Of a DNA stretch of 64,000 nt, positions 17,598 through 27,375 are shown piece by piece; the first letter of the stretch is position 1; each line of letters begins with the position of its first letter. This DNA is from Treponema brennaborense. Lineage in GTDB: Bacteria; Spirochaetota; Spirochaetia; Treponematales; Treponemataceae. Under the pieces are notes generated by a model. It saw nothing but the letters and a program-made list of their open reading frames with translations, did no database searches and was not told where the DNA came from. Location of the stretch: NCBI GenBank assembly GCA_023666275.1, contig JAMPCJ010000003.1:124001-188000 (forward strand), given 5' to 3'. A program made the translations under genes and the position numbers.

Positions 17598-17626
17598 TTG
17601 CATTATACATATAATCCGTATATAAT
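17598..17626 (+). promoter_or_regulatory. Promoter of the small ORF at 17648
   Basis: TTGCAT (17598-17603) and TATAAT (17621-17626) are separated by 17 bp. The transcript would begin near 17633, just before the GAAAGAGG that serves the small gene. Confidence 0.75.
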
Positions 17627-17647
17627 ATCAGTGAAAGAGGTACAGTA

Positions 17648-17875
17648 ATGAGTGAATTATACGTTTCTTATTCGGCGGCAAAAGGTTTCGCCCGCAGCGC
17701 CGACAAAGCATCTTTATCGGGAAAAGTTCTTCCCTATCAGGATTTCAAAAATATATGCGCGGACATTGCGCCCGGTTCGACTGATGAATACGGCATTATT
17801 CTTGCGCCGACAGACGTGCAGGAATTTATCGCGAATTTCGAATGCGACTCGATATTTTCCGACGCGGAAAAATAG
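17648..17875 (+). CDS. Small protein of unknown function, 75 residues
   Basis: I do not recognise this protein. It begins MSELYVSYSAAKGFARSADK and is soluble, mildly acidic and without signal peptide or membrane segment. A strong promoter and a purine-rich GAAAGAGG before the ATG support that it is a real gene. It lies alone between the divergent peptide-importer operon and purL. There is an 84-bp gap to purL, which has its own promoter. Confidence 0.65.
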   Translation: MSELYVSYSAAKGFARSADKASLSGKVLPYQDFKNICADIAPGSTDEYGIILAPTDVQEFIANFECDSIFSDAEK

Positions 17876-17924
17876 CCGCGCGTGCTGCATAAAATCGGGA
17901 TTCTTTTATGGCGTTCGGGCTTTA

Positions 17925-17953
17925 TTGCATTATTTTATTGAAACAAATATAGT
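17925..17953 (+). promoter_or_regulatory. Promoter of purL; predicted leaderless start
   Basis: TTGCAT (17925-17930), a 17-bp spacer, and TATAGT (17948-17953). Only six bases separate the -10 from the ATG at 17960, so transcription should start at or next to the start codon. No Shine-Dalgarno is present. Confidence 0.75.
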
Positions 17954-17959
17954 ATTGCT

Positions 17960-20900
17960 ATGCACCGCATTTATGTAGAAAGGCGGGCGGATTTTCGGAA
18001 CGAAGCTGCCCGTATTAAATCAGAACTGACGGAATTCCTTGGAATAACCGGCATTGCGCATGTCCGTTACCTGAATCGCTATGACATAGAAAACATATCG
18101 GATGATGTGGCGCAGGCAGCGGCGCGGCGTATTTTCTCGGAACCGCAAAGCGATTTTTGTGTTTTTTCCGATATACAAGTTGACCCGGAAGATACCGTAA
18201 TCCTGTGGGAATTCCTTCCCGGACAATATGATCAGCGCGCGGATTCCGCGGAACAGTGCCTTTCTCTGCTTCAGGCGGAAATATCCGCTGCGTGCGGAAA
18301 TGCGGACAATGAAAATCCGCGCGTGCGCTGCGCAAAAATGATTATTATTTCCGGCAGCGTTTCTGCGGAAGAAGCCGACCGCATCAGCGCGTATTTGATA
18401 AATCCCGTCGATTCGCGCAAAGCCGCGCGGGAACTGCCGAAAACGCTTAATGTGCACAGCGGCGCTGCGGCGGATATTCCTGTTTTTGCCGGCTTTAATG
18501 CGCGCGGCGACGAGGAACTCGCGGAGCTGCATGAAAGCATGGGTCTTGCCATGGATATGGCGGATTTGAAATTCCTGCGGGAATATTTCAGGAATGAGGG
18601 ACGGGATCCCACGGAAACGGAAATCCGTGTGCTTGATACGTATTGGTCCGATCATTGCCGTCATACAACGTTCAACACGGAACTTGAACATATCGAATTC
18701 GAAGACGGCGATTTCCGCGATTTGTTTCAGTCCTCATACGAAAATTATGCCGATATGCGCCGTGAACTCTACGGAAGCCGTGCGGAACCGGATGCTCCGA
18801 ATGCGAAGCCCGTTACGCTTATGGATATGGCGTGCATCGGTGCGAAATATTTGAAAAAGCACGGCAAGCTGGATGACCTTGAAATTTCGCCGGAAATAAA
18901 CGCGTGTTCTGTTTTTATCGATGTCGACGTGACGGATACGTCTTCCTGCGGCAAAGACGGAACGCCTGCGGCAAAAACAGAACGCTGGCTTCTTCAGTTT
19001 AAAAACGAAACGCACAATCATCCCACGGAAATAGAGCCGTTCGGCGGTGCGGCTACCTGCATCGGCGGCGCAATCCGCGATCCGCTTTCCGGAAGAGCTT
19101 GGGTTTATCAGGCTATGCGCGTAACGGGCGCCGGAGATCCGAGAACGCCGCTTTCCCAGACGCGGGAAGGAAAACTGCCGCAAATGAAAATTACCCGCGA
19201 AGCGGCGCAGGGATTCAGCTCGTATGGGAATCAAATCGGTCTGGCGACGGGGCAGGTAACGGAGATATATCACCGCGGTTTTGAAGCAAAACGCATGGAA
19301 CTCGGCGCTGTTATTGCGGCGGCGCCCGCGGATGCCGTAATGCGTGAAGAACCGGAAGCGGGCGACTGCGTTATTCTTATCGGCGGAGGAACCGGCAGAG
19401 ACGGCATCGGCGGCGCGACAGGTTCGTCAAAAGTGCACACTGCGGCTTCCGTAGCAACCGCGGCGGCGGAAGTCCAAAAAGGAAACGCCGTGGAAGAACG
19501 GAAAATCCAGCGACTTTTCAGAAACAAAAATATCAGCCGCATGATCCGCCGCTGCAATGATTTCGGCGCCGGCGGTGTTTCCGTCGCCGTCGGAGAACTT
19601 GCGGCAGGGCTTGAGATAAATCTGGATGCTGTTCCCAAAAAATACGAGGGGCTTAACGGCACGGAACTTGCCATATCCGAATCACAGGAACGTATGGCAA
19701 TTGTCGTGCGCGAAAAAGATGTGCCGGCTTTTACGGAAGCGGCAGCCGCGGAAAACCTGAATGCCGCGGTCATTGCAAGAGTTACCGACACCAGCCGCCT
19801 TGTTATGAAATGGCGCGGAAAAACTATTGTCGACATCAGCCGTGAATTCCTTGATACGGCAGGAGCATCACGTTCCGCAAAAGTGAAAATCGCATCTCCG
19901 CAGCGCATCGATTCTCCGCTTTGCTGCCCGCTGGATTCTGTCCTCAGCATACTTGAAAAAGAACGCACGCCGCAGGGAATTTCTCCGGAAACGCTGAAAA
20001 AAGCCTGGCTTGCGAATCTTACCGATCCGGCTGTTTGTTCCCAGCGCGGACTTTCGGAACGTTTTGACGGATCAATCGGCGCGGCGTCGGTTTTGTTTCC
20101 GATGGGCGGAAAATATCAGTCAACGCCGGAAGCCGGCATGGCGGCGAAAATTCCGGTTCTGCCGCCGTATGAAACGCGGACGGCGAGCCTTATGGCTTTC
20201 GGATACGATCCGCGCGTTTTTTCCTGGAGTCCCTGGCACGGCGCGCAGTTTGCCGTGCTTCAGTCTTTGGCAAAAATTGCGGCGATGGGCGGAAATCCCG
20301 AATCATGCCGCCTTACTTTTCAGGAATATTTCGAACGCCTTGAATCCGAAACGTCCTGGGGAAAACCTGCCGCCGCTTTGCTCGGCGCGCTGGATGCTCA
20401 GAAAAAAACCGGCACGGCGGCGATCGGCGGCAAAGACAGCATGTCCGGTACGTTCCGCGATATTTCCGTTCCGCCGACGCTTGTATCATTCGCGGTTGCA
20501 ACGGAAAACGCCGAACATGTCGTATCGGGCGCGTTTAAACATGCCGGTTCGTATATTTATGCGGCGGTGCAGCCGTATTCGGAAATGCTCAGTCCCGATT
20601 TTGAGGCTTTCAAAGCGAATGCCGCTCGTTTGTATGATATGAATAAAGCCGGAAAGATATTGTCGATGTATCCGGTTTCTGCCGGCGGAATTGCGGAAGC
20701 TGTTTCAAAGATGGCTTTCGGAAATAAAATCGGCTGCACGATGAATACTTTCGTGCAGGAATTGCTGTTCATGCCGCTGTACGGATCCGTAATTATCGAA
20801 ACCGCGGAAAAACTTGAGCCTTGCGAAAATCCGCTGAACTGGATGCTTATCGGCAGAACACAGGAACAGCCGGAAATCGATGTGGAATTGTCTTCGCCGG

Positions 20901-21940
20901 ATGGCAGTTGCAGAAAAATGTCTGTTTCAATAGACGAAGCGCTGGCTGAGTGGGAAAAGCCGCTGAGCCGCATATTTCCGCCTGTTTCGGGCAAACCGCC
21001 GCTTTCGTTTCCGCGGTTTGCGCAGCGCGTTCACAAATCGCTTGTCAAAGCTCGGAAAAAAGGCGCTGAAGAAAAACGCGCACGCAAAATAAAAAGCATC
21101 GGTGTTTCGGCAAAGCCGCGCGTGCTGCTGCCTGTTTTTCCCGGCACAAACTGCGAATACGATATGGCGCGCGCGTTTTCGCTTGCGGGTGCGGAAACGA
21201 AAATCGTCGTGTTCCGCAATAATACGCGGGATGCGCTCGAACAGTCTTTGCGGGAATTGCAGGCGGAGCTTTCGCACGCAAATATTCTTGCGCTTTCCGG
21301 CGGTTTTTCTGCGGGAGACGAACCGGACGGTTCCGGGAAATTTATCGCAAATGTTCTTCGGGAAAACCGCATAGCGGAACAAATTATGCGGCTTTTGAAA
21401 GACAAAGACGGATTGGTTCTGGGTATCTGCAACGGATTTCAGGCGCTGATAAAAACGGGACTTGTTCCGTACGGAAAAATTATCGAGGCGGACGAAGCTA
21501 TGCCGACGCTGACGTTCAATACTGTCGGGCGGCATATATCACGCATGGCTCGAATCAGGACAGTATCGGCAATTTCGCCTTGGGCATCGGATAAAACAGT
21601 TATTTCCGAAGAAAATCCGTATATTGCCGTGTCGCACGGGGAAGGGCGTCTTATCGTGCAGGAGCGGCTTGCAAAAAAATTATTTGCCCGCGGACAGGTT
21701 TTCAGTCAGTATGTCGATGAAAACGGAAATCCCGCCGCTGCGGAACCCGATAATCCGAACGGCTCCGCCTTTGCAATCGAGGGATTGACAAGCCCGGACG
21801 GAAGAGTACTTGGAAAAATGGGACACAATGAGCGTTCCGTCGGCGCCGGCACTGACGGAACGGCGGACAATTTGCTGAAAAACATCGGCGGCAGTACGTG
21901 TCAGAATATTTTTGCCGCCGGCGTCAGATATTTCCGATAG
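17960..21940 (+). CDS. purL: Phosphoribosylformylglycinamidine synthase, single-chain form
   Basis: A 1326-residue enzyme that converts FGAR to FGAM with glutamine and ATP, the fourth step of purine synthesis. The chain carries the N-terminal PurS-like region, the two AIR-synthase-like halves (TYWSDHCRHTTFNTEL marks the FGAM synthase domain) and a C-terminal glutamine amidotransferase with nucleophile GICNGFQAL and catalytic pair around SHGEGR. Length matches the large proteobacterial/clostridial type rather than the split PurS/Q/L set. A 17-spaced promoter places the transcript start at the ATG. The following lipoprotein gene starts 42 bp later and may be co-transcribed. Confidence 0.96.
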   Translation: MHRIYVERRADFRNEAARIKSELTEFLGITGIAHVRYLNRYDIENISDDVAQAAARRIFSEPQSDFCVFSDIQVDPEDTVILWEFLPGQYDQRADSAEQCLSLLQAEISAACGNADNENPRVRCAKMIIISGSVSAEEADRISAYLINPVDSRKAARELPKTLNVHSGAAADIPVFAGFNARGDEELAELHESMGLAMDMADLKFLREYFRNEGRDPTETEIRVLDTYWSDHCRHTTFNTELEHIEFEDGDFRDLFQSSYENYADMRRELYGSRAEPDAPNAKPVTLMDMACIGAKYLKKHGKLDDLEISPEINACSVFIDVDVTDTSSCGKDGTPAAKTERWLLQFKNETHNHPTEIEPFGGAATCIGGAIRDPLSGRAWVYQAMRVTGAGDPRTPLSQTREGKLPQMKITREAAQGFSSYGNQIGLATGQVTEIYHRGFEAKRMELGAVIAAAPADAVMREEPEAGDCVILIGGGTGRDGIGGATGSSKVHTAASVATAAAEVQKGNAVEERKIQRLFRNKNISRMIRRCNDFGAGGVSVAVGELAAGLEINLDAVPKKYEGLNGTELAISESQERMAIVVREKDVPAFTEAAAAENLNAAVIARVTDTSRLVMKWRGKTIVDISREFLDTAGASRSAKVKIASPQRIDSPLCCPLDSVLSILEKERTPQGISPETLKKAWLANLTDPAVCSQRGLSERFDGSIGAASVLFPMGGKYQSTPEAGMAAKIPVLPPYETRTASLMAFGYDPRVFSWSPWHGAQFAVLQSLAKIAAMGGNPESCRLTFQEYFERLESETSWGKPAAALLGALDAQKKTGTAAIGGKDSMSGTFRDISVPPTLVSFAVATENAEHVVSGAFKHAGSYIYAAVQPYSEMLSPDFEAFKANAARLYDMNKAGKILSMYPVSAGGIAEAVSKMAFGNKIGCTMNTFVQELLFMPLYGSVIIETAEKLEPCENPLNWMLIGRTQEQPEIDVELSSPDGSCRKMSVSIDEALAEWEKPLSRIFPPVSGKPPLSFPRFAQRVHKSLVKARKKGAEEKRARKIKSIGVSAKPRVLLPVFPGTNCEYDMARAFSLAGAETKIVVFRNNTRDALEQSLRELQAELSHANILALSGGFSAGDEPDGSGKFIANVLRENRIAEQIMRLLKDKDGLVLGICNGFQALIKTGLVPYGKIIEADEAMPTLTFNTVGRHISRMARIRTVSAISPWASDKTVISEENPYIAVSHGEGRLIVQERLAKKLFARGQVFSQYVDENGNPAAAEPDNPNGSAFAIEGLTSPDGRVLGKMGHNERSVGAGTDGTADNLLKNIGGSTCQNIFAAGVRYFR

Positions 21941-21981
21941 AAGAAGCGTTCGGCGCTGCTGCGGAATTTTCGGGAGATTTT

Positions 21982-22926
21982 ATGAAAAAACAAACAGCTG
22001 TATTTCGCGGACAATTATATACGGCAGCCGTTGTATGTGCCGCGATGTTTTTGCTGCACGGCTGCGGAACAAAGACGAAAGCGGAGTGGCAGACAAACTA
22101 CGCGGAAGCGAAAAAACTTGCCGCCGCGCAGAACCGCGGTGTCGCCGTGCTGTTTACCGGCATTTCATGGGACGGAATCAGCCGCCAGCTGAATGATGAT
22201 GTTTTTTCGGCAGACAAATTTCTTGCGCAGCTTTCAAAGGATTTTGTTCCCGTCAGCATCGATTTTCCGCAGCTGCCTGAAAATCCCGACGAGGAAACGC
22301 TGGAAAAATTGTCTGTCGCCGAAAAATTTTACGTGCAGAGAACGCCGGCGCTTATCCTTGAAACAGCGGATGAATTTGTCGCTGCGTCTGTTTCGTTCGA
22401 TTCTCCGGATATAACTGCTCCGACTGCTTTCAAGATGCTGAAACAGGCAATTTCAAACGCAGATGAATTAACGGCGCTCCGCAAAAAAATCGAAAAATCC
22501 TCCGGCATAGAAAAAGCCGGATTTATCGCAGATATGATTCGGCAGCTTGAATCCGTGCCTCAAGGCAAAACCGCCGTGCTGGCAAAAGAAGCTCTGGCGC
22601 TTGATCCGGAAAACGCTACCGGAAAAATGATTCGGCTGAAAATGCTGGCTGCCTATTCCGATGCGGTAGAATTATTCCGTTTCGGCAAAGTCGAAGATGC
22701 GGTCGGTTTGTTTACGGCAATTGCGGAAGACGCTCATGCTTCCGCGGCGGAAATACAGGAAGCCTACCATAATGCCGCGTATTTGCACGCTATGGCAGGA
22801 AATGAAGACGAAATTATTATCGGCTATCTGCAAAAAGCATACGATGCGGCGCCGGACTCGGAAAGTGCCGTGCCGATACGCGAATTGATTGAGCAGATGA
22901 AATCACGGGAGGGACCCGTTCAATGA
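21982..22926 (+). CDS. Lipoprotein with a thioredoxin-like domain lacking CxxC, plus C-terminal helical repeats
   Basis: A 314-residue protein. The N-terminus ends in a lipobox (FLLHGCG), so it is predicted to be a lipid-anchored periplasmic or surface protein. Residues about 35-140 resemble the thioredoxin_7 fold (EAKKLAAAQNRGVAVLFTG, VFSADKFLAQLSKDFVPVSI), including the cis-proline region RTPALILE. The redox motif position reads WDGIS, so the paired cysteines are missing. The C-terminal part (VEDAVGLFTAIAED to the end) has TPR-like helices. GGGAG lies before the ATG at 21982. It overlaps the next gene by four bases (ATGA), so it is coupled to the CNNM genes. Confidence 0.7.
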   Translation: MKKQTAVFRGQLYTAAVVCAAMFLLHGCGTKTKAEWQTNYAEAKKLAAAQNRGVAVLFTGISWDGISRQLNDDVFSADKFLAQLSKDFVPVSIDFPQLPENPDEETLEKLSVAEKFYVQRTPALILETADEFVAASVSFDSPDITAPTAFKMLKQAISNADELTALRKKIEKSSGIEKAGFIADMIRQLESVPQGKTAVLAKEALALDPENATGKMIRLKMLAAYSDAVELFRFGKVEDAVGLFTAIAEDAHASAAEIQEAYHNAAYLHAMAGNEDEIIIGYLQKAYDAAPDSESAVPIRELIEQMKSREGPVQ

Positions 22927-24227
22927 ATTCGGAGGAACCGCCGCCTGCGCAGTTTCAGCACATAACGGGTCTGCTCATTCTGGCAGCGGTATTGCTTGTG
23001 CTGTCCATGATTTTTTCGGCATCGGAAAGCGCGTTTTTATCGATAAATAAGCTGCGCATACGTTTTTTGCGCAACAAAAAAGATAAACGTGCTGTCCGCG
23101 CAGGCAAACTTCTTGACAACAGAGAGAAATTGCTGAATACGCTGCTTGTTGCGAACAATATTGTCAACATTACGTTGTCTGCGGTTCTTACGTCGCTTGC
23201 GCTGGAAATTTTCGGTGCCGCAGGAGTCGGACTGGCGGCCGCGGCGGTTACGATATTGCTGCTTGTATTCGGAGAAATCACGCCGAAAACAATCGGATCG
23301 CATCATCCGGAACAGATAGCGTTTGCCGCGACGGGCATTGTCCGTTTTTTCGAAATAGTGCTCGCTCCGTTTGTTTTTGCTTTTTCGGCTGTGTCGCGGC
23401 TGCTTGTGCGCGCTGCCGGAATATCTTTGACAAATCCCGAAGTTTCATTCACGGAAGACGATATAAAAAGTTTCATCGATACGGGAGAAGAAGAAGGAAT
23501 CCTCGAAAGCGGCGAAACTTCCATGATGCACAGAGTTTTCAAATTCAGCGATCTTGCCGCAAAAGATATTATGATTCCCCGCACGGAAATAACAGCGGTA
23601 TCTTTGCATGCCGGCTATCGGGAAATAATAGAACTTTCGCAGAAAACGCATCTTTCGCATCTGCCGGTATTCGAGAAAAATATCGATGACATAAAAGGCG
23701 TTCTTTACATGAAAGATGTGCTGTTTTATGCCGGCAATCCGCTGGATTTTTCCGTGAAAGATGTCATGCGCCCGCCGCTTTTTATTCTGGAAACAAAAAA
23801 AATGTCTTCTATTCAGCAGATGCTCAGGGAAAACCGCCAGAGCATTGCTATCGTACTGGATGAATATTCCGAAACTTCCGGGCTGCTTACGCGGGAAGAC
23901 ATTGCGCAGGAAATATTCGGGGTTATGTATGACGAATATGATACGGCGGCGGTTTCCGGCATTGCGGCAATCGAGGCGGATGCGAACGAAGCCGTTGTTC
24001 TCGGCAGCACGCGGCTCATGGATATAAATGAGAAAATGCAGATTCAGCTCGAATCCGATTTTTACGATACAATTGCGGGATATATCACGGAAAAGATGGA
24101 CTGCATTCCGAAACAGGGCGCGGTATTTACTGCGGACGGCTGCGTTTTTACTATTCTTGATGCGACTGACCGCAGAATTTTGCGCGTTTCCGTTCAAAAA
24201 ACCGGACAAACAGGAGCTGCAAACTGA
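22923..24227 (+). CDS. CNNM/CBS-domain membrane protein (HlyC/CorC family), copy 1
   Basis: A 434-residue protein of the UPF0053/HlyC-CorC family. Domains in order: CNNM (DUF21) membrane domain with four hydrophobic segments to about residue 190, two CBS domains (starting DIMIPRTEITAV and DVMRPPLFILET), and a C-terminal CorC_HlyC domain. Relatives influence magnesium and cobalt homeostasis. The segment ASESAFLSINKLRI is the conserved CNNM N-terminal motif. It is followed by a paralogue whose ATG overlaps its stop. Confidence 0.92.
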   Translation: MNSEEPPPAQFQHITGLLILAAVLLVLSMIFSASESAFLSINKLRIRFLRNKKDKRAVRAGKLLDNREKLLNTLLVANNIVNITLSAVLTSLALEIFGAAGVGLAAAAVTILLLVFGEITPKTIGSHHPEQIAFAATGIVRFFEIVLAPFVFAFSAVSRLLVRAAGISLTNPEVSFTEDDIKSFIDTGEEEGILESGETSMMHRVFKFSDLAAKDIMIPRTEITAVSLHAGYREIIELSQKTHLSHLPVFEKNIDDIKGVLYMKDVLFYAGNPLDFSVKDVMRPPLFILETKKMSSIQQMLRENRQSIAIVLDEYSETSGLLTREDIAQEIFGVMYDEYDTAAVSGIAAIEADANEAVVLGSTRLMDINEKMQIQLESDFYDTIAGYITEKMDCIPKQGAVFTADGCVFTILDATDRRILRVSVQKTGQTGAAN

Positions 24228-25483
24228 TGTATATATTTTGTGTGTCCTGCGGTTTGGTTTTGCTCATTATATGTTCCGCGTTTTTTTCGTCGTCGGAAAC
24301 AGCGTATCTTTCGATACCGCGAACAAGAATTCGCCAGCTGAAAAAAGAGCAGTCCAAAAAAACACAGCGGCTTGTTGCGCTGAAATCCGATATGGATGCG
24401 CTGCTGACAGTTATTTTGATCGGCAACAATTTTGTAAATACGCTTGCATCTTCTGCGGCAACGGCGCTTGCCGTTTCTCTTGCCGGCGAAAAGGGCACGA
24501 TTTATGCTTCCGTCGGCATGACGATACTGCTTGTCATTTTCGGTGAAATTCTTCCGAAAACTATTGCCGGCTATAAAAGCGAAGAAATTGCGGGCAGTTT
24601 TGCTCCGGCATTGAATGTCATCAAAAAATTGATGGCGCCGGCAGCTTTTTTGTTCAAAAGCTTGTCGAAAACAATCGCCAAGCTGGAAGAAAAAATCTGG
24701 AAAACAAAAATACCTTTAATCACCGAAGAAGAATTAAAAACGTTAATTGATGTCGGCAGCAAAGAAGGTACGCTTGAACACAGTGAAAAAGAAATGCTGT
24801 ATAAAATATTCGAATTTTCCGATCTCCGTGCAAGAGATATTATGAAGCACCGCTCGCTTGTGTCGTCGGTAAAAATTTCGTCGAATTACGATGAAACGGT
24901 GAAAGCTTTCGCGGCGTCGGGATATTCGAGGCTTCCGGTTTTTAAAGAATCCGCGGATGAAATTTGCGGACTTGTTCATTACAAGGACGTACTGTTCCGC
25001 AGCGCGGATAAACACAATTTTACCGCAGGCAGCGTTATGCGTCCCGTTTTATTTGTTCCGGAAACAAAAACGGCGGTTTCTTTGCTCCATTTATTTAAAT
25101 CGGAACGCCAGAATTTTGCGGTGATAATTGACGAACACGGAAGCATCAGCGGCATCGTAACCATGGATGATATTCTGAAAGCCGTTTTCGGACGCATAAC
25201 TGATGAATACGGCTCCACGGGACTTGATCCGGAAGAACGCATTGCCATTATAAGCAGCGATACATTTCGGGTTCCGGGCGATATTCCCATTTCTGCGGTT
25301 AACGGAATATTCAATTTACAGCTTGAATCCGAAAATTTCGATACAATCGGCGGCTGGCTGCTTGAGCAGTTCGGAAGTCTTCCTTCCACAGGAGAAACCA
25401 TTCGGCGCGGAAATGTAATTTACACGGTCGAAGATCAAGCGGCGCGCCGCATTCAGTCCGTGCGCATGACATTGAAAAATTGA
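24227..25483 (+). CDS. CNNM/CBS-domain membrane protein (HlyC/CorC family), copy 2
   Basis: A 418-residue paralogue of the preceding gene with the same order of parts: CNNM domain opening SSETAYLSIPRTRI, CBS pair (DIMKHRSLVSSV, SVMRPVLFVPET) and CorC_HlyC tail (DTFRVPGDIPISAVNGIFN). The two proteins differ throughout, so this is an old duplication rather than a recent one. Translation should be coupled to the upstream copy through the TGATG overlap. The tandem may encode a heteromeric ion-exporting or regulatory complex, which is inference. Confidence 0.92.
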   Translation: MYIFCVSCGLVLLIICSAFFSSSETAYLSIPRTRIRQLKKEQSKKTQRLVALKSDMDALLTVILIGNNFVNTLASSAATALAVSLAGEKGTIYASVGMTILLVIFGEILPKTIAGYKSEEIAGSFAPALNVIKKLMAPAAFLFKSLSKTIAKLEEKIWKTKIPLITEEELKTLIDVGSKEGTLEHSEKEMLYKIFEFSDLRARDIMKHRSLVSSVKISSNYDETVKAFAASGYSRLPVFKESADEICGLVHYKDVLFRSADKHNFTAGSVMRPVLFVPETKTAVSLLHLFKSERQNFAVIIDEHGSISGIVTMDDILKAVFGRITDEYGSTGLDPEERIAIISSDTFRVPGDIPISAVNGIFNLQLESENFDTIGGWLLEQFGSLPSTGETIRRGNVIYTVEDQAARRIQSVRMTLKN

Positions 25484-25550
25484 ACGGATTGCGGGCTGCG
25501 GGCGGCAAATTTCCGCGGCGCTTCCTGCGCATTCTGGCGTTATTGCAGGC

Positions 25551-26531
25551 TTAAAATGAATGCTGGAGCGAAATACTGATTCCGGCGGATTTCCAAGCGG
25601 AACCGCCTTCCGTGTCGGATAACTTTGAGTATTTTTCCGAATGTGCGTAAGATAAATACGAGTTTCCCTGAATTGCCGGAAAATAACTGCCGGCGGCGCA
25701 TAACCGCAGATTATTTTTTTTCGAAAACTTCCATGACATGCCGATTTCCGCCGAAAAACCGCGGAAAATTCCGTGCGTCGCATCAAGATAATTTTTGTAC
25801 GGCGCATTGTTTTTGTAGTGGCAGTCTTTGCCGCGCGAAGAAATATACGGCGTTATCCAGCCTCCGCAGAAAAGCGAAATTTTTTCAAAAGCCAGCGTAT
25901 AAACAATTCCTGCGCGCACATACCAAGACGACACCGAATATGTTGTAACGGTTGTGCCGTCGTATTCGGATGTATGCGCCATGTCTTCTGTCCAGTAAAC
26001 GCCGCTTCTGCTGCCGTGCTGCGCATAACCGTTTTCCGCGCGGAAGTGTATGTTCCGATAATTTGCGCCGAAAGAAATGCCGAAGCCTTTCCAGAAGCGC
26101 CAATTTATCAGCACGGAAAAACCGATTAACGATTCTGTGGAATTATCATGTTTTGAATAATCCGTCAAAATGCCGTCGCACGTATATGTTCCCGAAGCAT
26201 TTGTTTTTGCCCAATCGTAATCCTGCATAATTCCGGCAGTTCCGACAATTCCGAAGTCGAAAGCGGCGGAAAATTCAAATAATCCCGCGCGCTTTGTTTT
26301 TGCGGCAATGTCGGCGGATACTCCCGCTTTCCATAAAAAAGGCATTTCCCAGTCAAGGCGGCTGAGCGTATAATCGCCGGCGGAAGGGATAAACACGTAT
26401 TCATTGTAAGCGCCGGATTCAAAACCTGTCTGCGTGCCGACTGCGAAATTCCATTCGGTTCCTTCCGCAAAAGCGCGGGCTAATCCGGCAGCTATGAAAA
26501 TAACAATAATATGCTTTCTTAATGTTGTCAT
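25551..26531 (-). CDS. Omptin-family outer-membrane protease
   Basis: A 326-residue protein with a signal peptide (MTTLRKHIIVIFIAAGLARAFA) and a C-terminal phenylalanine, as in outer-membrane beta-barrels. Omptin landmarks are in order: LSRLDWEMPFLWKAG, then MQDYDW corresponding to the Asp83/Asp85 pair of OmpT, the YSKHDNST segment, and KDCHY corresponding to the Asp210/His212 pair. All four catalytic positions thus appear kept. Omptins cleave extracellular peptides between basic residues and are best known from Enterobacteriaceae. The ATG at 26531 is preferred to the upstream in-frame TTG; no clear ribosome-binding site was seen. Confidence 0.82.
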   Translation of the reverse strand: MTTLRKHIIVIFIAAGLARAFAEGTEWNFAVGTQTGFESGAYNEYVFIPSAGDYTLSRLDWEMPFLWKAGVSADIAAKTKRAGLFEFSAAFDFGIVGTAGIMQDYDWAKTNASGTYTCDGILTDYSKHDNSTESLIGFSVLINWRFWKGFGISFGANYRNIHFRAENGYAQHGSRSGVYWTEDMAHTSEYDGTTVTTYSVSSWYVRAGIVYTLAFEKISLFCGGWITPYISSRGKDCHYKNNAPYKNYLDATHGIFRGFSAEIGMSWKFSKKNNLRLCAAGSYFPAIQGNSYLSYAHSEKYSKLSDTEGGSAWKSAGISISLQHSF

Positions 26532-26601
26532 TTGCAACCAATGCCGGCTTTTGCGCGTGCGAGCCGGCGTCCGGAATTTACGGCTTTTTTCATAACAAAA
26601 A

Positions 26602-27363
26602 TTATAGCGCAGAAATCGGCGCGAATGGATTTATCCGAAAAATTTTTTCGAATTGTTTCCGGACAGCTTCCATATCATGCTGATACGGCGCGGTAAACAG
26701 CATTTCTTCGCCGGATGCCGGATGCGCTAATTTCAGCTGATATGCATGCAGCGCAAGCCGTTCGAGAAGCGGACGTTCTTCGAACGGATCGCCTTTCCAG
26801 GAGCGCTTTATTTCGGAAAGTCTTATCGGTTTTTGATTCCCGCTGTACAATGGATCGCAGACAATCGTGTGTCCGGCTTCGCGCAAATGCGCACGGATTT
26901 GATGTGTCCTTCCGGTTTCGGGACGGGCTTCTATCCAGGAATAACTTCCGCACGAGCAAAGAAGCCGAAAATCCGTTACGGAAGGTTTTCCCTGCCGCCT
27001 GTTTGCAACGGTTCTGTGCCGAATGTCGCCGTCAATAACAAGCGGAACGTCTATGCGCAGTGTGTTCCATGAGGGACGGCCGTGTATAAGCGCGTGATAT
27101 ATTTTCTTGACAGTCCGTTTTTCAAATGCCATGGAAACGCTGCGGTGCGCCTCTTCCGTTCTGGCGTACAATACAAGTCCCGATGTATCTTTATCTATGC
27201 GGTGGACTGCAAATAAATGTCCGAATTCTTTTTCCGCTTCAATATCAAGCCGCGGCGCATCGGCATTATATCTGTCTGCGGCAACAAGCAGTCCGGACTT
27301 TTTATTCAAAACAACAATGCTGTCATCTGCGTAAATTGTTGTATACGGCAAAATTTGTTTCAT
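26602..27363 (-). CDS. RluA-family pseudouridine synthase
   Basis: A 253-residue enzyme that converts uridine to pseudouridine in rRNA or tRNA. The catalytic-aspartate motif is AVHRIDKDTSGLVLYART, followed by YHALIHGRP and RTHQIRAHLREAGHTIVCDPLY, all diagnostic of the RluA group. No S4 domain is present, so it is the short form, like RluA itself. TATAGT lies six bases before the ATG at 27363 with no ribosome-binding site, predicting a leaderless mRNA. The frame extends 47 residues upstream of this ATG but that part is not conserved in character. Confidence 0.93.
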   Translation of the reverse strand: MKQILPYTTIYADDSIVVLNKKSGLLVAADRYNADAPRLDIEAEKEFGHLFAVHRIDKDTSGLVLYARTEEAHRSVSMAFEKRTVKKIYHALIHGRPSWNTLRIDVPLVIDGDIRHRTVANRRQGKPSVTDFRLLCSCGSYSWIEARPETGRTHQIRAHLREAGHTIVCDPLYSGNQKPIRLSEIKRSWKGDPFEERPLLERLALHAYQLKLAHPASGEEMLFTAPYQHDMEAVRKQFEKIFRINPFAPISAL

Positions 27364-27369
27364 GCGCAA

Positions 27370-27375
27370 ACTATA
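27370..27375 (-). promoter_or_regulatory. -10 element for the RluA-family gene; predicted leaderless start
   Basis: TATAGT on the minus strand is separated from the ATG by TTGCGC. The -35 is not well conserved. Confidence 0.55.
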
